Source: Rodentibacter myodis (GTDB lineage Bacteria > Pseudomonadota > Gammaproteobacteria > Enterobacterales > Pasteurellaceae). From it: a DNA stretch of 64,000 nt. The notes under the pieces are model-generated. The model was given only the letters and a program-made list of their open reading frames with translations. It ran no database searches and was not told where the DNA came from. The stretch spans positions 59,320 through 123,319 of the forward strand of contig NZ_MLHQ01000007.1 of NCBI RefSeq assembly GCF_001999305.1. The letters are read 5' to 3'. Made by a program: the position numbers and the translations under genes. Shown one piece after another: positions 41,913 to 50,971 of the stretch; position 1 is the stretch's first letter, and every line of letters starts with the position of its first letter.

Positions 41913-43835
41913 ATGTCAAATGTCGTCAGTCCCGAATTAATCAAAACCGTTGTTCTACTTGCCACCAGTGTTACCATTGTGCCACTGTTTAAACGTATTG
42001 GCTTAGGCAGTGTATTAGGCTATTTAGTGGCAGGTTGCTTAATTGGCCCTTCTGTATTTGGCGTTATTCAAGATCCGGCTTCCGTAGTGCATATGGCGGA
42101 ACTGGGTGTGGTGATGTTTTTATTTATCATTGGGCTTGAAATGCATCCCGAACGCCTTTGGGCGATGCGTAAAGCCATTTTCGGGCGAGGCTTATTACAA
42201 GTGGGCTTATGCGGCACACTCCTGACCCTTGCCGGCATTTATCTCCTCAATTTACCCAAAGAAGTCGCTTTTATTGCCGGAATGGGGTTCACCCTTTCCT
42301 CCACCGCAATCGTAATGCAAGTGTTGGAAGAACGGGGGATCACCGCTACACCAAAGGGACAACGTGTTATTTCCACCTTGATTTTTGAAGATCTCGCTAT
42401 TGTGCCACTGCTTGCCTCTATCGCCTTTTTAACCCCTGAAAGCAAGCACGTTGAACATCAAACCAACTGGACTTCCATTGGTATCGCACTTTCTGCGGTG
42501 ATCGGATTAATTGTGACAGGGAAATGGCTAATGAACCCCATTTTCCGCCTTATTTCAAAAGCACATATTCGTGAAATGATGACGGCTGCAGCACTTCTTG
42601 TCGTACTGGGCGCGGCTTTAGCAATGGAAGCAGGCGGACTTTCTATGGCAATGGGGGCTTTCGTAGCAGGTGTAATGTTGTCAGAATCGGCTTTCCGCCA
42701 CCAATTAGAAGCAGATATTGAACCTTTCCGTGGTTTATTGCTGGGGCTATTTTTTATGGGCGTGGGAATGTCCCTAGATTTGTCCCTTGTCTTCCAACAT
42801 TGGTTACTGCTCCTTGGCATTGTATTACTTTATATTTTGGGAAAAGCACTGGCGGTTTACCTTGTGGCACGTCTCACCCGCTTGAATCAGCGTGAATCTA
42901 TCGGGCGAATGACCATTATGGCTCACGGGGGAGAATTTGCGTTCGTGCTTTTCTCTGCTGCTACCACTGCCGGTGTACTAAGCGTGAATCAAAATGCCAC
43001 CTTTACTGCCGCCGTGATTATTTCAATGTTATTTTCCCCATTGATTACCCTACTTTCACGCCGACTGTCCCAACGTTATGCCGATAAAAATAAAGTCGAA
43101 CCCGACACCAGTGATCTCGATCCAATCGAAAACTTGGAAGATTCTGTGGTGGTATTGGGCTTTGGACGCTTCAGTCAAATTGTGTGTCAAACCTTATTGG
43201 TACGCGGTATTAATGTCTCGGTGATTGACCGTGATATTGAAAACATCCGTGCAGCCGCAAAATTTGGCTTTAAAGTTTATTATGGGGATGGCGTGCGTTT
43301 AGACGTATTACACGCCGCCGGCATTGATAAAGCAAAATGTATCGTTATTGGTATCAGTGATACAAACCGTATTGAAGGCATTGTAGAGCAACTCAAACAC
43401 GCCTATCCACATTTGCCGATTTTGACCCGAACTTACGATCGCCGAACCACCGTGAATCTTATCAAACAAGATGTGGATTTTATTGTACGGGAAACCTTTG
43501 AATCCGCACTCACCTTGGCTCACGCCACTCTTATGCAATTAGGCGTGAATAAAATGGAAGCCGATGAGGTGATTACAGAAGTTCGTCATCTCGACCAAGA
43601 ACGGTTAAATGAAGAAGTATTACACGGCTTTTCAATGGATATTGTCCGCCGCTACTGGACACCAAAACCCTTTATTGAACCTCATATTGATGCCGAAGCA
43701 CTAAATGACGAAGCAGCGGAAATTTTAGCTAATGATGAAGAACAAAAAATCAAAAAATTAACACAACAAGAACAAGATCTGCAGCCTTCTGAAGAAAAAA
43801 ATAAAATGGAAGAAGAAGGAAAAGGAGTTGCATAG
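41913..43835 (+). CDS. Kef-type monovalent cation/H+ antiporter with TrkA-N domain
   Basis: This 640-residue CPA2-family protein has an N-terminal antiporter part with about 12 membrane segments (1-390; GSVLGYLVAGCLIGPSVFG, MGFTLSSTAIVMQVLEERG, IFEDLAIVPLL, MAHGGEFAFVLFSA). A cytosolic RCK_N nucleotide-binding domain follows (about 410-530; VVVLGFGRFSQIV). The C-terminal tail (about 575-640) is very acidic and coiled-coil-like. It resembles KefB/KefC glutathione-gated potassium efflux systems that protect against electrophiles. The KefF or KefG ancillary quinone reductase is not beside it here, so strict KefB or KefC identity is not claimed. Confidence 0.9.
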   Translation: MSNVVSPELIKTVVLLATSVTIVPLFKRIGLGSVLGYLVAGCLIGPSVFGVIQDPASVVHMAELGVVMFLFIIGLEMHPERLWAMRKAIFGRGLLQVGLCGTLLTLAGIYLLNLPKEVAFIAGMGFTLSSTAIVMQVLEERGITATPKGQRVISTLIFEDLAIVPLLASIAFLTPESKHVEHQTNWTSIGIALSAVIGLIVTGKWLMNPIFRLISKAHIREMMTAAALLVVLGAALAMEAGGLSMAMGAFVAGVMLSESAFRHQLEADIEPFRGLLLGLFFMGVGMSLDLSLVFQHWLLLLGIVLLYILGKALAVYLVARLTRLNQRESIGRMTIMAHGGEFAFVLFSAATTAGVLSVNQNATFTAAVIISMLFSPLITLLSRRLSQRYADKNKVEPDTSDLDPIENLEDSVVVLGFGRFSQIVCQTLLVRGINVSVIDRDIENIRAAAKFGFKVYYGDGVRLDVLHAAGIDKAKCIVIGISDTNRIEGIVEQLKHAYPHLPILTRTYDRRTTVNLIKQDVDFIVRETFESALTLAHATLMQLGVNKMEADEVITEVRHLDQERLNEEVLHGFSMDIVRRYWTPKPFIEPHIDAEALNDEAAEILANDEEQKIKKLTQQEQDLQPSEEKNKMEEEGKGVA

Positions 43836-43846
43836 TAATGCCCAAA

Positions 43847-43906
43847 TAACGTGATCGGTATGGACGCCACGCTGGCGTCCATACCAAAAAACAAACAATT
43901 TCAATG
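43847..43906. repeat. REP-like intergenic palindrome, copy A
   Basis: A perfect 13-bp stem, GGTATGGACGCCA (43857-43869) with TGGCGTCCATACC (43873-43885), has loop CGC. It is preceded by TAACGTGATC and followed by CCAAAAAACAAACAATTTCAAT. The same flanks recur around copy B at 49762-49822. It lies between the convergent antiporter gene and recN and lacks a T-tract. Confidence 0.8.
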
Positions 43907-43926
43907 TGTTAATAGTAAACAAAAAC

Positions 43927-45603
43927 TTAAATCACCGATTCCAACATTTCTTTTGCATTTGCCAATGCAAGCTCTGTCATTTGCGTTCCCCCTAATAAAC
44001 GCGCCAGCGCAGGGATACGTTCTTCTTGAGAAAGTGCGGTCATTTTGGTTTCTGTTTTATCATTTACGGTGAATTTTTCCACATTAAATTGGTGATGTCC
44101 GCAACAAGCCACCAGTGGTAGATGAGTAACACAAAGCACTTGGCATTTGTTACCTAATTCACGCAATAATTTCCCCACTACACTTGCGGTTGAACCACTA
44201 ATCCCCACATCTACTTCATCAAAAATCAAAGTTGGAATTGCCCATTGATCCGAAGTCAACACTTGAATCGCAAGAGAAATTCGGGAAAGCTCACCACCGG
44301 ATGCCACTTTTGCCAAAGGTTGGGGTTGTTGACCTAAATTACTGCGTAACGTAAATACAATTTGATCCGCCCCATTTGAGGTCACTTTTTCATTATCGGT
44401 TTTCAATTCTACGTAAAATTCCGCATTTTCCATTGCAAGTTGTTTAATCAATTGGGTAACTTGTTGCGCCAATGAATTTGCTGATTTTTGACGACTTGCA
44501 GTTAATTCGGCAGCCGTAGCCTGCATTTGGGCAAATGCGGCTTTTTCTTGGGCGATTAAGACTTCTTCACTTTCTGAAAAATCTAAAAGTGCGGCCAATT
44601 CTGCCTTTAATTTTTTATGCCATTCCACTAATTCTTCAGGCTTCACATTATGTTTTTTGGCAAGTTGCAACGCCTGTCCCATACGTTGCTCAATTTCTTG
44701 TAATAACGCCGGATCTTGTTCAATATTTGAAGATAAATGCTGTATTTCATTTGTCGCCTCTTGCACTTGAATTAATGCTTCATTCAGTAAATTCTGCACA
44801 TCGGCATAGCGGGGATCTAATTCAGCCAATTCTTCAATATATTGAGTTGCACGGTACAACATTGTATCAATATTCACCGTTTCATTTTCACTCAAAATTT
44901 GCAAAGCAGATTGGGAAAGTAAAGTGAGTTGCTCACTATTCGACAATCGGCGTTGATCTTCTTCCAATTCCAAATATTCATTTGGGCGAAGATTAAATTC
45001 ATCCAATTCTTGCACTTGATATTGAAGTAACTGTTTTTTCGCCTCATTTTCCGCCACTTTTTGTTGAAAAGTTTTGACTTGCGTTTGTAGATTTTTCCAC
45101 GTGCGATAGTCTTCCCGCATTTGATTAAGCAGCCGAGAATGTTGTGCAAAGCTGTCCACCACTTGCAGTTGATAGTCGTTTTTCAGTAAAAGTTGGGAGG
45201 CGTGTTGTCCGTTAATGTGAATAAGATATTGTCCGACTTCTTTTAACTGTGAGGCGGAAACAGGTGTACTATTGATGAATGCCTTGGAACGTCCATCCGC
45301 GTTAATAACACGGCGTAAAATACATTCGGAGGGGTTATCAGAATCTTGCAATTCTTGTTCTTGTAGCCATTGATAAGCAGGGTTATGCGGTTCAAGGGAA
45401 AAAGCCGCACAGATTTCTGCACGTTCTTGCCCCTCTCTTACCATTGCACTTTCAACGCGCTGCCCTAAACATAAGCCCAGAGCATCAATGGCAATGGATT
45501 TACCGGCACCGGTTTCACCGGTAACCACCGACATTCCTTTCGCTAATTCAATTTCAAGCTGGCGAACAATGGCAAAATTATTAATAGTTAATTGAGTAAG
45601 CAT
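43927..45603 (-). CDS. recN: DNA repair ATPase RecN
   Basis: About 558 residues; an SMC-like protein of double-strand break repair. Walker A GETGAGKSIAIDALG (near residue 33), long coiled-coil arms (about 150-380), signature VASGGELSRISLAIQ and Walker B TLIFDEVDVGISG. The start MLTQLTINNFAIV at 45603 matches the E. coli start and has AGAGGA upstream; the frame extends 18 bp further without support. A LexA-type box lies 38 bp upstream, so SOS induction is expected. Confidence 0.96.
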   Translation of the reverse strand: MLTQLTINNFAIVRQLEIELAKGMSVVTGETGAGKSIAIDALGLCLGQRVESAMVREGQERAEICAAFSLEPHNPAYQWLQEQELQDSDNPSECILRRVINADGRSKAFINSTPVSASQLKEVGQYLIHINGQHASQLLLKNDYQLQVVDSFAQHSRLLNQMREDYRTWKNLQTQVKTFQQKVAENEAKKQLLQYQVQELDEFNLRPNEYLELEEDQRRLSNSEQLTLLSQSALQILSENETVNIDTMLYRATQYIEELAELDPRYADVQNLLNEALIQVQEATNEIQHLSSNIEQDPALLQEIEQRMGQALQLAKKHNVKPEELVEWHKKLKAELAALLDFSESEEVLIAQEKAAFAQMQATAAELTASRQKSANSLAQQVTQLIKQLAMENAEFYVELKTDNEKVTSNGADQIVFTLRSNLGQQPQPLAKVASGGELSRISLAIQVLTSDQWAIPTLIFDEVDVGISGSTASVVGKLLRELGNKCQVLCVTHLPLVACCGHHQFNVEKFTVNDKTETKMTALSQEERIPALARLLGGTQMTELALANAKEMLESVI

Positions 45604-45619
45604 AACAATATCCTCTATC

Positions 45620-45660
45620 ACTGTATATTTGTCATATTAATACTGATTTAATATACAGTA
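45620..45660. promoter_or_regulatory. LexA (SOS) box upstream of recN, with a second half-site
   Basis: TACTGTATATTAAATCAGTA on the minus strand (45641-45660) matches the consensus TACTGTATATATATACAGTA closely and resembles the E. coli recN box. A second, imperfect site beginning CACTGTATAT lies at 45620-45639. Two boxes before recN are also the arrangement in E. coli. Confidence 0.75.
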
Positions 45661-45681
45661 AAGATTTTTTTATTATTTCGC

Positions 45682-46572
45682 CTAAAAATTTTTCAACCAA
45701 CCTAATTTGGTACTTAATACATTGTAATAATTGTAACTTTTAAGATGAAGTAAGCGTAATTTATGGCTACTTTTTTCAATATGTACAATATCGTCAGGTG
45801 TGAAATCCAGTGCAATTTGGCTATCGCACCCCACTTCCAGTTGGGAGGTATTATGTTCGGCAAAACGAATGGAGATCTTACTGTCGCCGTCAATGACCAA
45901 GGGACGTGATGTTAAGGTATGAGGAAACATTGGCACAAGCGCAATGGCATTTAAGTTCGGTGTCAATATTGGACCGCCGGCAGAAAGGGAATAGGCGGTC
46001 GAACCTGTCGGCGTAGAGACAATCAACCCATCAGAACGCTGCGAAAAAGCAAATTTATCATTGATATAAACGTGAAAATCGATCATATGAGCAATTTTTG
46101 CCGGGTGAATAACCGCCTCATTCACGGCATAGCCTGAAGCAATCATTTCGCCTTCCCGCTCAATTTTGGCTTCCAATAAAAAACGTTCTTCCACAAAAAA
46201 CTCACCACGATCAAGGCAAGCCTCTAGTTGTGCATAGGCGTTTTTCGGGTCAATATCGGTTAAAAAGCCCAGATTTCCACGGTTAATACCAATTAAGGCG
46301 ACGTCATATTTGGCTAAAATTCGCGCACGCCCTAACATATTGCCGTCACCACCAATCACCACCGCCAGTTGTGCCTGCTGACCGATTTCCTCTAATGTAG
46401 CAAGGCTTTCTTTAGGCAGCGCCAGTTTTTCCGCCACGTCTTTTTCCACCAACACGCGATAGCCACGCTCCTGCAGCCATTGCGCCAAGTTCTTATGCAT
46501 TTGCAAATTAATGTCGTTGCGGGGCTTCCCCACTAATCCAATCGTTTTAAAAGAACGCAATAAATGTTCCAT
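45682..46572 (-). CDS. nadK: NAD kinase
   Basis: This 296-residue protein phosphorylates NAD to NADP. The catalytic [13 protein letters not shown] is near residue 73, with [11 protein letters not shown] and the substrate motif [16 protein letters not shown] near residue 190. The length matches E. coli NadK (292). It is divergent from grpE and precedes recN on the same strand by 78 bp. Confidence 0.96.
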   Translation of the reverse strand: MEHLLRSFKTIGLVGKPRNDINLQMHKNLAQWLQERGYRVLVEKDVAEKLALPKESLATLEEIGQQAQLAVVIGGDGNMLGRARILAKYDVALIGINRGNLGFLTDIDPKNAYAQLEACLDRGEFFVEERFLLEAKIEREGEMIASGYAVNEAVIHPAKIAHMIDFHVYINDKFAFSQRSDGLIVSTPTGSTAYSLSAGGPILTPNLNAIALVPMFPHTLTSRPLVIDGDSKISIRFAEHNTSQLEVGCDSQIALDFTPDDIVHIEKSSHKLRLLHLKSYNYYNVLSTKLGWLKNF

Positions 46573-46723
46573 AGTTAACTCTAAAATCGTGCGAAAATTC
46601 TCTCATTTTTGACCGCACTTGAATTTAACATTTGCACCATTATATTACATAGGCTTGTCAAAAGTATGAATTTTGTTGGAAGCTTGCTAAAATAGCGAAA
46701 ATTTTGATTTACGGAGAACCTCT

Positions 46724-47305
46724 ATGTCTGAACAAGAACAAAAATTTGAAAACACCGATGAACTTGAGTTGGAAACCCAACAAGCACAAGAAACAGAGCA
46801 AACGGAAGATCCTTTAGAGGAGGCCATCGCTCGAGTGCAAGAACTAGAAGAACAACTCAAAGCACAAATGGAAGAAACGGCGAAAAAAGAACAAGATTTA
46901 TTGCTCCGTACCCGTGCTGAAATAGACAATATTCGCCGCCGTACCGAACAAGATGTAGAAAAAGCCCACAAATTTGCTTTAGAAAAATTCTCAAAAGACA
47001 TTTTAAATACCATTGATAATTTAGAACGCGCCCTTGCCACACCGGCAAATACCGAAGATGAAAGTGTCAAAGCCCTGTTTGACGGTGTAGAACTCACCCT
47101 AAAAGAGTTACTTTCTACCGTTGGTCGCTTTGGTGTAGAGGCCGTGGGTGTCGTTGGTGAAGTCTTCAATCCGGATTTGCATCAAGCTATCTCAATGCAA
47201 CCGGCAGAAGGCTTTGATGCGAATCAAATCACTACCGTATTACAAAAAGGCTATACCTTAAACGGTCGTGTTATTCGTCCCGCAATGGTAATGGTTGCGG
47301 CATAA
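46724..47305 (+). CDS. grpE: Nucleotide exchange factor GrpE
   Basis: This 193-residue protein is the DnaK exchange factor. Acidic disordered N-terminus (1-35), long paired helix with Glu/Gln/Lys repeats (about 35-100, with [18 protein letters not shown]), and the C-terminal beta-wing ([30 protein letters not shown]). A clear intrinsic terminator follows. No convincing sigma32 promoter was found in the 150-bp gap to nadK. dnaK/dnaJ are not adjacent. Confidence 0.97.
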   Translation: MSEQEQKFENTDELELETQQAQETEQTEDPLEEAIARVQELEEQLKAQMEETAKKEQDLLLRTRAEIDNIRRRTEQDVEKAHKFALEKFSKDILNTIDNLERALATPANTEDESVKALFDGVELTLKELLSTVGRFGVEAVGVVGEVFNPDLHQAISMQPAEGFDANQITTVLQKGYTLNGRVIRPAMVMVAA

Positions 47306-47336
47306 TCTTAGAAGTTAAGTAAAAAGGTAAAAAGAG

Positions 47337-47360
47337 CGGTCGATTTTTCGACCGTTTTTT
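47337..47360 (+). terminator. Rho-independent terminator of grpE
   Basis: CGGTCGA pairs with TCGACCG around TTTT, followed by six T. The stem carries AAGAGCGGT, a one-base variant of the USS. Confidence 0.93.
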
Positions 47361-47376
47361 ATTTCCCATCCAAAGT

Positions 47377-47390
47377 TTGATCAAGATCAC
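47377..47390. promoter_or_regulatory. FNR-type site upstream of nrdD
   Basis: TTGATCAAGATCAC matches TTGAT-N4-ATCAA in nine of ten conserved positions. It lies about 190 bp before the nrdD start, in keeping with anaerobic induction. Confidence 0.55.
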
Positions 47391-47407
47391 AAAAATCATT
47401 TTTTATT

Positions 47408-47422
47408 TGAGATTAATTCTCA
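47408..47422. promoter_or_regulatory. Fur-like palindrome upstream of nrdD
   Basis: TGAGATTAATTCTCA matches the 7-1-7 Fur model TGATAATNATTATCA at 11 of 14 positions. It is a palindrome between the FNR-like and NrdR sites; the assignment is tentative. Confidence 0.35.
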
Positions 47423-47492
47423 ATAAGAAACTTCATTCCAACCAATAAAATCAATATTTAAGGCAATTTCCCTAGCCCTCTTGCTATCAAAA

Positions 47493-47540
47493 ACACTACA
47501 TATTGTGTGTTGATTATCTTTTTAGATCTATATATAGTGC
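47493..47540. promoter_or_regulatory. NrdR box pair upstream of nrdD
   Basis: ACACTACATATTGTGT (47493-47508) differs from the NrdR consensus ACACWATATATWGTGT at one position. GATCTATATATAGTGC (47525-47540) matches at 12 of 16. The boxes are 16 bp apart (32 bp centre to centre, three helical turns), the known NrdR arrangement. They end 38 bp before the nrdD start. Confidence 0.82.
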
Positions 47541-47578
47541 AACTCAAATTTTAAAGACACAATATATCGGAGCATTCT

Positions 47579-49702
47579 ATGAGCAATTTTCAGGTAATTA
47601 AACGTGACGGATCTCGGGCTGATTTTGAAATTCAGCGTATAATCAACGCCATCAAAAAAGCCGCAAGTGCGGTGAATATTCACGATGAATTTTACTGCAA
47701 CCAACTCGGTGCGGAAGTAAGTAACGAAATTTTCACCCATCACCAACAAGAAATCGACATTAATCAAATTCAAAAAATCGTTGAAGATAAATTAATGGTG
47801 GGTCGTTATCCTCAAATCGCACGGGCTTACATTGAATATCGCCACGATCGTGATCTGGCACGGGAAAAACGTAGCCAACTCACCAAAGAAATTGAGGGAT
47901 TGATTGAGCAAAGCAACGTAGAATTACTTAACGAAAACGCCAATAAAGATGCCAAAGTCATTCCCACCCAACGTGATTTACTTGCCGGCATTGTGGCAAA
48001 ACATTATGCCAAACACCACATTCTGCCACGTGATGTGGTGGAAGCACACGAAAAAGGCGAAATCCATTATCACGATCTTGATTACGCCCCCTTCTTCCCA
48101 ATGTTTAACTGTATGTTAGTGGATTTGAAGGGAATGCTCTCGCAAGGTTTCAAAATGGGTAACGCCGAAATTGAACCGCCAAAATCAATCGGCACGGCGA
48201 CTGCTGTCACGGCGCAAATTATCGCCCAAGTCGCTAGCCATATCTACGGCGGTACAACGATCAACCGCATTGATGAAGTGCTTGCCCCTTATGTTCAGAT
48301 CAGTTATGAAAAACATTTGAACAATGCACAAGAATGGAATGTAGCCAATGCGGAAGGCTACGCCAAAGCACTCATTGAAAAAGAATGTTTTGATGCCTTC
48401 CAATCCTTAGAATACGAAGTCAATACACTCCATACTTCTAACGGTCAAACACCTTTTGTCACCTTCGGTTTTGGTCTTGGTACAAGTTGGCAAGCACGCT
48501 TAATTCAACAAGCTATTTTGAAAAACCGCATTCGAGGGTTAGGCAAAAACCACAAAACACCGGTTTTCCCAAAACTGGTTTTCACCATTAAAAAAGGGCT
48601 TAATCAGGCAAAAGGCGATCCCAATTACGACATCAAACAACTTGCTTTAGAATGTGCTTCTAAGCGAATGTATCCGGATATTCTTAATTATGATCAAGTA
48701 GTGAAAGTCACCGGGTCTTTCAAAGCACCAATGGGTTGTCGTAGTTTCCTAGGGAAATATGAAGAACAAGGCGAAGAAATTCACGATGGTCGCAATAATT
48801 TAGGTGTCGTAAGTCTGAATTTGCCCCGCATCGCATTAGAATCCAAAAACGAAGCGGAATTTTACCGCACTTTGGACGAACGCCTTGCGATTGCCAAAAA
48901 AGCCTTAATGACACGCATTGCCCGCCTTGAAAATACCAAAGCCCGTGTTGCCCCAATTCTTTATATGGAGGGAGCGTGCGGTGTACGTCTGAAGGCGGAC
49001 GATAATGTAGCGCAAATTTTCAAAAATAGGCGGGCTTCCATTTCCCTTGGCTATATCGGCATTCACGAAACCATCAATGCACTTTATCATCGAGGACATA
49101 TTTTTGATGATGAAACATTACGCGAAAAAGGCATTGCGATTGTTCGCCATTTAAGCGATACCGTAAAACAATGGCAAAAAGAGACGGGTTATGCTTTTAG
49201 CCTGTATTCTACGCCAAGCGAAAACCTATGCGACCGTTTCTGCCGTTTGGATACCAAACAATTTGGCGTGATTGAGGGTGTCACCGACAAAGGTTACTAC
49301 ACCAATAGCTATCACTTGGATGTTGAAAAGAAAGTGAATCCCTACGATAAACTTGATTTTGAAATGGCTTATCCACCATTGGCGAGCGGTGGCTTTATTT
49401 GCTATGGCGAATACCCGAATATTCAACACAATTTGAAAGCCCTTGAAGATGTGTGGGATTACAGTTACGAGCGTGTGCCTTATTATGGCACAAACACCCC
49501 GATTGATGAGTGTTACGAGTGTGGTTTTACCGGTGAATTCGAATGTACCAGCAAAGGCTTTGTCTGCCCGAAATGTGGCAATCACGATAGCGCAAAAGTA
49601 TCCGTTACCCGCCGGGTATGCGGCTACTTAGGCAGCCCTGATGCCCGCCCATTCAATGCAGGCAAACAGGAGGAAGTAAAACGCCGGGTGAAACATCTTT
49701 AA
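47579..49702 (+). CDS. nrdD: Anaerobic ribonucleoside-triphosphate reductase
   Basis: This 707-residue class III reductase makes dNTPs from NTPs without oxygen. N-terminal ATP-cone (about 5-95, VIKRDGSRADFEIQRI) for allosteric control, catalytic barrel, C-terminal zinc site (CYECGFTGEF then CPKCGNHD) and glycyl-radical loop RRVCGYLGSPDARPFN near residue 680. The activase gene nrdG, often adjacent, is not in this window. Upstream are NrdR boxes and an FNR-like site. The gene ends before a USS (49710) and the REP-like element copy B. Confidence 0.97.
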   Translation: MSNFQVIKRDGSRADFEIQRIINAIKKAASAVNIHDEFYCNQLGAEVSNEIFTHHQQEIDINQIQKIVEDKLMVGRYPQIARAYIEYRHDRDLAREKRSQLTKEIEGLIEQSNVELLNENANKDAKVIPTQRDLLAGIVAKHYAKHHILPRDVVEAHEKGEIHYHDLDYAPFFPMFNCMLVDLKGMLSQGFKMGNAEIEPPKSIGTATAVTAQIIAQVASHIYGGTTINRIDEVLAPYVQISYEKHLNNAQEWNVANAEGYAKALIEKECFDAFQSLEYEVNTLHTSNGQTPFVTFGFGLGTSWQARLIQQAILKNRIRGLGKNHKTPVFPKLVFTIKKGLNQAKGDPNYDIKQLALECASKRMYPDILNYDQVVKVTGSFKAPMGCRSFLGKYEEQGEEIHDGRNNLGVVSLNLPRIALESKNEAEFYRTLDERLAIAKKALMTRIARLENTKARVAPILYMEGACGVRLKADDNVAQIFKNRRASISLGYIGIHETINALYHRGHIFDDETLREKGIAIVRHLSDTVKQWQKETGYAFSLYSTPSENLCDRFCRLDTKQFGVIEGVTDKGYYTNSYHLDVEKKVNPYDKLDFEMAYPPLASGGFICYGEYPNIQHNLKALEDVWDYSYERVPYYGTNTPIDECYECGFTGEFECTSKGFVCPKCGNHDSAKVSVTRRVCGYLGSPDARPFNAGKQEEVKRRVKHL

Positions 49703-49761
49703 CGAGAAAAAGTGCGGTCAAAATTTCGGAAGTTTTCAACGCAATACACCTATCACACAAC

Positions 49762-49858
49762 TAACGTGATCAGTGGGGACGCGATCCCTCGCGTCCTATA
49801 TCCAAAAACAAACAATTTCAATAAATTAACTAGGGACGCCAAGCGTAGCGTCCCTACT
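49762..49858. repeat. REP-like intergenic palindromes, copy B (doublet)
   Basis: TAACGTGATCAGT leads into hairpin 1, GGACGCGA-TCCC-TCGCGTCC (49777-49796). CCAAAAACAAACAATTTCAAT (49802-49822) then matches the flank of copy A at 43884. Hairpin 2 is TAGGGACGC...GCGTCCCTA (49831-49856). The two convergent genes are nrdD and afuC. The arrangement resembles bacterial interspersed mosaic elements. Confidence 0.78.
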
Positions 49859-49901
49859 AATCAGATTATTTTCACTTTATACAATTACTATGCAATACGT
49901 A

Positions 49902-50951
49902 CTATTCTTTCTTCAACAGAAAAACGCCGTATTCCGACAAATTCACATAGGCTTGTTTGAGATCTGCATTAAAATCTTCCGGTTTGCAATTCACTAATAA
50001 ATCTTTACCGGCCCAGCTTGCGACTACTTCCCAATGGTTTCCCATATAAACCGCACTTTTTATGGTGCAGCGTTGGGATTCCGAACCACTCGCCGCTAAG
50101 AAAACCGCTTCAGGGCGGATACCGACTAAACACTCACCATTTGGTAAATTAAATTGTTCGGCATTGGAAAGAGAGACTTGGTAGCCGTTAATTTCCACAA
50201 TGCTATTGTTTAATTTCCCCTCGAAAATACTGGATTCGCCCATAAAGTTCGCTAAAAACAGGGAATTGGGACGAAGATAAAGTTCTTTTGCCGGGGCTTT
50301 TTGCATAATTTTACCTTTGTGCATTACGATCACTTCATCAGAGACGGCAAAGGCTTCTGTTTGATCGTGGGTAACATACAAAGAAGTTATTCCCAAGCGT
50401 TGTTGCAATTCACGAATTTTTTCCCGCATTGAACGGCGAAGATTGGCATCTAAATTACTTAATGGCTCATCAAATAAAAGTACCTTTGGTTTTAGTACCA
50501 AGGCACGTGCCAATGCCACCCGCTGTTGCTGACCACCGGAGATTTGATCCACAAAGCGATCTTCAAAACCGGCTAAATCTACCAATTCCAATGCTTCTTT
50601 TACGCGTTGTTGTCGTTCTTCTTTGCCAATGCCTTGCATTTTTAAACCATAGCCAACATTGTCGCCAATGCTCATATGTGGGAACAGGGCGTAGGATTGG
50701 AACACAATACAAATATCCCGATTTTGAATGGAGGATTTTGTGACATCTTCGCCGTCAATAAAAATTTGACCGGAAGTTGGATTTTCCAACCCCGCCACTA
50801 ACCGCAAAACCGTTGTTTTTCCACAACCGGAAGGGCCAAGCAGAGTGACCATTGTGCCGCGTTTAATGGTTAAGTCTAAATTATCAATCACAACGGCTTT
50901 GCCGAAGGCTTTGGTGATATTTTTTAATACTAAGAAATCATTATTGCTCAT
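49902..50951 (-). CDS. afuC: ABC transporter ATPase AfuC (hexose-phosphate type)
   Basis: This 349-residue ABC ATPase has Walker [10 protein letters not shown], signature [14 protein letters not shown], Walker [15 protein letters not shown], and a C-terminal TOBE-like domain (about 240-345) as in the FbpC/PotA group. It is the third gene of afuA-afuB-afuC, 20 bp after afuB. AfuABC was first named a ferric importer, but the Actinobacillus system was later shown to carry sugar phosphates; I apply that by homology of AfuA. Confidence 0.9.
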   Translation of the reverse strand: MSNNDFLVLKNITKAFGKAVVIDNLDLTIKRGTMVTLLGPSGCGKTTVLRLVAGLENPTSGQIFIDGEDVTKSSIQNRDICIVFQSYALFPHMSIGDNVGYGLKMQGIGKEERQQRVKEALELVDLAGFEDRFVDQISGGQQQRVALARALVLKPKVLLFDEPLSNLDANLRRSMREKIRELQQRLGITSLYVTHDQTEAFAVSDEVIVMHKGKIMQKAPAKELYLRPNSLFLANFMGESSIFEGKLNNSIVEINGYQVSLSNAEQFNLPNGECLVGIRPEAVFLAASGSESQRCTIKSAVYMGNHWEVVASWAGKDLLVNCKPEDFNADLKQAYVNLSEYGVFLLKKE

Positions 50952-50971
50952 AATTTTTTACCTAAATTGCA

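Noticed and set aside
43857..43885. REP-like hairpin as intrinsic terminator of the antiporter gene or recN
   Set aside because: The stem is perfect but no T-tract follows on either strand, and shared flanks with the copy at 49762 point to a repeat element.
46573..46723. Heat-shock (sigma32) promoter for grpE
   Set aside because: A CTTGTCAAA-like segment is present but no CCCCAT-type -10 stands at a proper distance.
46687..47169. 160-codon minus-strand frame opposite grpE
   Set aside because: Ser/Cys-rich translation is the complement of the Glu-rich grpE helix; grpE is clearly the real gene.
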